Shown here piece by piece: positions 61,713 through 64,000 of a DNA stretch of 64,000 bases (position 1 is its first letter; every line of letters begins with the position of its first letter). The stretch lies in the NCBI RefSeq assembly GCF_024713975.1, contig NC_091108.1, forward strand, positions 11,267,001 through 11,331,000. The letters are read 5' to 3'. The notes under the pieces were generated by a model. That model was not told where the DNA came from, made no database searches, and saw nothing but the letters and a program-made list of their open reading frames with translations. This DNA comes from Paralichthys olivaceus (lineage: Eukaryota > Chordata > Actinopteri > Pleuronectiformes > Paralichthyidae). A program made the position numbers and the translations under genes.

Positions 61713-64000
61713 CTACTCCACATTTGTAGGATCCCAAGAGACGTGTCTTCCATCGTGCAATCTTCCCAACGCTGCCATGTCTTCCTCCTCCATATGGAAA
61801 TCAAACACCTGTGTGTGCAGAGGTAGAGGAGGAGGAGGTGACACTGATTGCATCACAGCAGCTGACAAACACCTCCTTCTTGGGCCAACCTATCCCAGGA
61901 TTCATTGCAGGCTGTTTCTCAAAGTGGTAACAGTGCTAACAAGCAACAAGATCAGATGTCAGATGCTTAGCTTACAGCTTTTAAATATAAGTATCAGGCT
62001 TCAACTCAACCCAACAGCTAACAGTACATACGTTCAAAAACCATGGGGCATTTAAACTTTCTGGTGGTGTCGCAGCTCTGTTGCTAGGCGACAGCGATAA
62101 GGGTGGGACAGGCTGGTGACGCAGATCACAGAAATTCCAGCCTTTGCGTCCTCTGTAGGAGGCGGCCCCTGCATTTGTTGTTTTTCTTTTGAACTGTCAT
62201 TAACATACATTTAAGTTAACTTAACTTTCAAACGTATTCTGTGATGTGATACTTGTTTCCTTGTTCTGTCACAGTGTCATTTATCTTTCTTGATATTAAG
62301 TTAGAGCACTTAAAAGATGCAATAGACTTTTAACTTACTTCAAAGTTTTCTTGTATCCTCTTCTTTTTGGTGGATTTAGGTATTGTTACAACTCCATTCT
62401 AAGGGAAAAGGAACAATGATATAGCAATTGAGAGGCATTCACAGGTGAGTATTGTATGTGTCAGGCCCAGTTGAGATTAGAACAGAAAATGTCTGTGTAT
62501 AACCTGAATACTCCAGCGGATGCAGATCTGAGCAGGTGTGCGTCTGTACTTCTCTGCTATCTGGAGGACAGTGGGGTCGCTGAGGACCTGACCCTTGGCC
62601 AATGGACTGTAGCCTTCGAAAACAATCCCTTCCTCACGACAATACTCTTTTACGTGATTGGTCTGCTGGTAAGGATGGTACTCCACCTGTGTCATTTTGA
62701 GATCACATCATAGGGAAGTTACTGTATGTAGGTAGAATTTGCCTCCTCCAACACTGTGATAAACATTACACCAAGGATTCTGGAAGCATCTCTGAAAGGA
62801 GCCCACAGTTTGCCCTGAATCATGTTGGTGAAGACATTTTTCATTCAATTATTGAATCATTTCTTTTTCATGTTATGAACGTTACTGGGACAGGTAGGAG
62901 GAGGTAATCATGCATAGACTGTGTATAATGATGGACGACATGTCTCCACTTCCTCCCACTGAACAACAATGAAACCAAAGTATCCCAGATACAGATGCTG
63001 CCATCTTGTATTGTTGTTGTCATTTGGAGGCAAAATCCACACAGCAGAGATCCTTTACCTTTACACCCGCTCAACCAATCCTGCCTCAATTTAGGCTGTC
63101 AATCATATTTTTTTTATATTATCAAATTCAAGAGCAAACACAAACTACCAGAAATTTCATAACCCAGTTTTTTGAAAGCATGCTTTCCATATTTCTCATC
63201 TGCTAACATGGACTATGACTTATATTACAGCAAGCCACCAGGGGGCGATATAGAGATGTTAAGGAGATGTCATGTTGTCCATCTTCATATACCATCTGGG
63301 TACATTTCACAAGGGAGCAATTAAATAAAATGTGGTCTTTAAATGAAGATTAACATTCTTTCAACATAAAGTAAAAACACACAACACAACAGCTTTTCTG
63401 ATTTTGTACAAAAATGTACAGATTCATCTGACTGAAGATTTTTTATTTGATTGCCTATTTTAATTTATCATTGCATCGAACCCCCCCCAATTGCTCCCAG
63501 GGCGCCTTAATGGCTGCCCGCTGTTCCGTGTGGTCACTGTGTGGATTATGATCTGTGTGTTCCGTGTGTGCTGTGTTCACACAGATGGGTTAAATACAGA
63601 GGTCAAATTTCCCCATGTATGCATGTTGTATGCTGTGTGTGGGACAATAAAGAGGAATCTTAATCTTACCTGGTTAACATGTGGTATCTCACTACAGTCT
63701 TCCTTTAACTGCTCCAGGTGGTGGACCATAAAGTTACTCACTCCAATAGCACGGCACACCCCTACAATAACAAAGACAGAGTTCTGACTCATAAATCTCC
63801 CACTCTATTTCTTCTACATCACAATAACACAGTCAAACGAATGAGCTACTTCTCATTTTTCTGACTTTTCTCTGTCATAATGCTCCCTTGTTCTGTACCT
63901 TCTTCATGAAGTTCTTCTAAAGCTCTCCAGGTGTCAGCCCTCATCTCTCTGTTGGAGCGACCAGGTTTCTGCGACCCCGGCCAGTGCATCATGAACAGAT
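61713..64000 (-). CDS. Aldo-keto reductase copy 2 (5' partial at window end)
   Basis: NADPH-dependent carbonyl reductase of the TIM-barrel aldo-keto reductase superfamily, of the fish type often named prostaglandin F synthase-like or endoperoxide reductase. Five exons on the minus strand: 63899 to the window edge (LFMMHWPGSQKPG.. TWRALEELHEEG, with the catalytic His in MHWP), 63670-63761 (VCRAIGVSNFMVHHLEQL..IPHVNQ), 62504-62686 (VEYHPYQQTNHVKEYCREEG, SPLAKGQVLSDP, RTPAQICIRWSIQ), 62339-62398 (NGVVTIPKSTKKKRIQENFE) and 61713-61808 (VFDFHMEEEDMAAL..GRHVSWDPTNVE, stop). Junctions follow GT-AG. The IPKS motif that contacts the NADPH 2'-phosphate is intact. The N-terminal exons with Asp, Tyr and Lys of the tetrad lie beyond the window. 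It is a tandem relative of the broken copy at 59750-61039. Substrate is not predictable from what is seen. Confidence 0.9.
62912..63299. mobile_element. MITE-like repeat with TATATGAAGATGGACAACATG-type ends
   Basis: The left end CATAGACTGTGTATAATGATGG and the reverse complement of the right end (GATGGTATATGAAGATGG) are similar, so the element has terminal inverted repeats of about 30 bp. Interior blocks CTCCACTTCCTCCCACTG, GCTGCCATCTTGTATTG and CACCAGGGGGCGATATAGA are typical of an abundant percomorph MITE. It lies in an intron of aldo-keto reductase copy 2. Confidence 0.7.
63490..63668 (+). repeat. SINE/LINE-derived repeat tail
   Basis: Begins near AATTGCTCCCAGGGCGCC, then GGCTGCCCGCTGTTCC, GATGGGTTAAATACAGAGG and TCAAATTTCCCCATG, and ends GGGACAATAAAGAGGAATCTTAATC. 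This is the 3' part of a common teleost retroposon-like repeat. It stops right at the donor side of the aldo-keto reductase exon ending at 63670, so it occupies the intron up to the splice site. Confidence 0.65.

Noticed and set aside
1-64000. CRISPR arrays, bacterial operons, tRNA or rRNA genes, intact transposase or reverse transcriptase genes
   Set aside because: None seen; the window is vertebrate nuclear DNA with only non-autonomous or truncated repeats.

Overview
The window is nuclear DNA from a bony fish, most likely a percomorph teleost. The genes are intron-split with GT-AG junctions, the protein families are vertebrate, there are many long (CA)n/(GT)n and (TATC)n tracts, and several interspersed repeats familiar from percomorph genomes are present. 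No bacterial, phage, CRISPR, rRNA or tRNA features were seen.

Layout. (1) 470-2876 (+): 3' seven exons of a ZP3-type egg-coat gene whose 5' end is off-window or unresolved. (2) 4402-4896 (+): single-exon homologue of human C3orf80. (3) 5960-6565 (-): single-exon ARF-like GTPase, ARL14/ARL11 type. (4) 8054-8335 (-): unrecognised 93-residue ORF with a myristoylation signal and an upstream TATA element. (5) 11587-17810 (-): four-exon protein phosphatase ppm1l. (6) 21102-22979 (+): otolin-1, the ear-stone collagen/C1q protein. (7) 27426-29868 (-): tal1, with a candidate 5' non-coding exon and paired GATA sites near 31.2-31.5 kb. (8) 33394-42005 (-): nine-exon PDZ protein, KIAA1614-like. (9) 43.6-55.5 kb (+): rc3h1 (roquin-1), with its start codon at 45139. 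(10) 59750-61039 (-): a broken aldo-keto reductase copy, followed by (11) 61713-64000 (-), a second copy that runs off the window.

For ppm1l, otol1, tal1, KIAA1614-like and rc3h1 I placed splice junctions by eye. In each case the summed exon lengths are an exact multiple of three and the reading frame is continuous, giving 363, 500, 374, 1155 and 1144 residues. The seven visible ZP3 exons also sum to whole codons.

The genes are not a functional cluster. The first block (C3orf80, ARL14, PPM1L, OTOL1) corresponds to a human 3q25-q26 neighbourhood. The second (tal1, KIAA1614-like, rc3h1) corresponds to genes on human chromosome 1. The join lies between 23 and 27 kb. I found no convincing wholly new system. 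The most interesting local items are the unrecognised small gene at 8 kb, the decaying aldo-keto reductase duplicate, the GATA pair upstream of tal1, and an upstream ORF in rc3h1 exon 1 that stops exactly at the splice donor.
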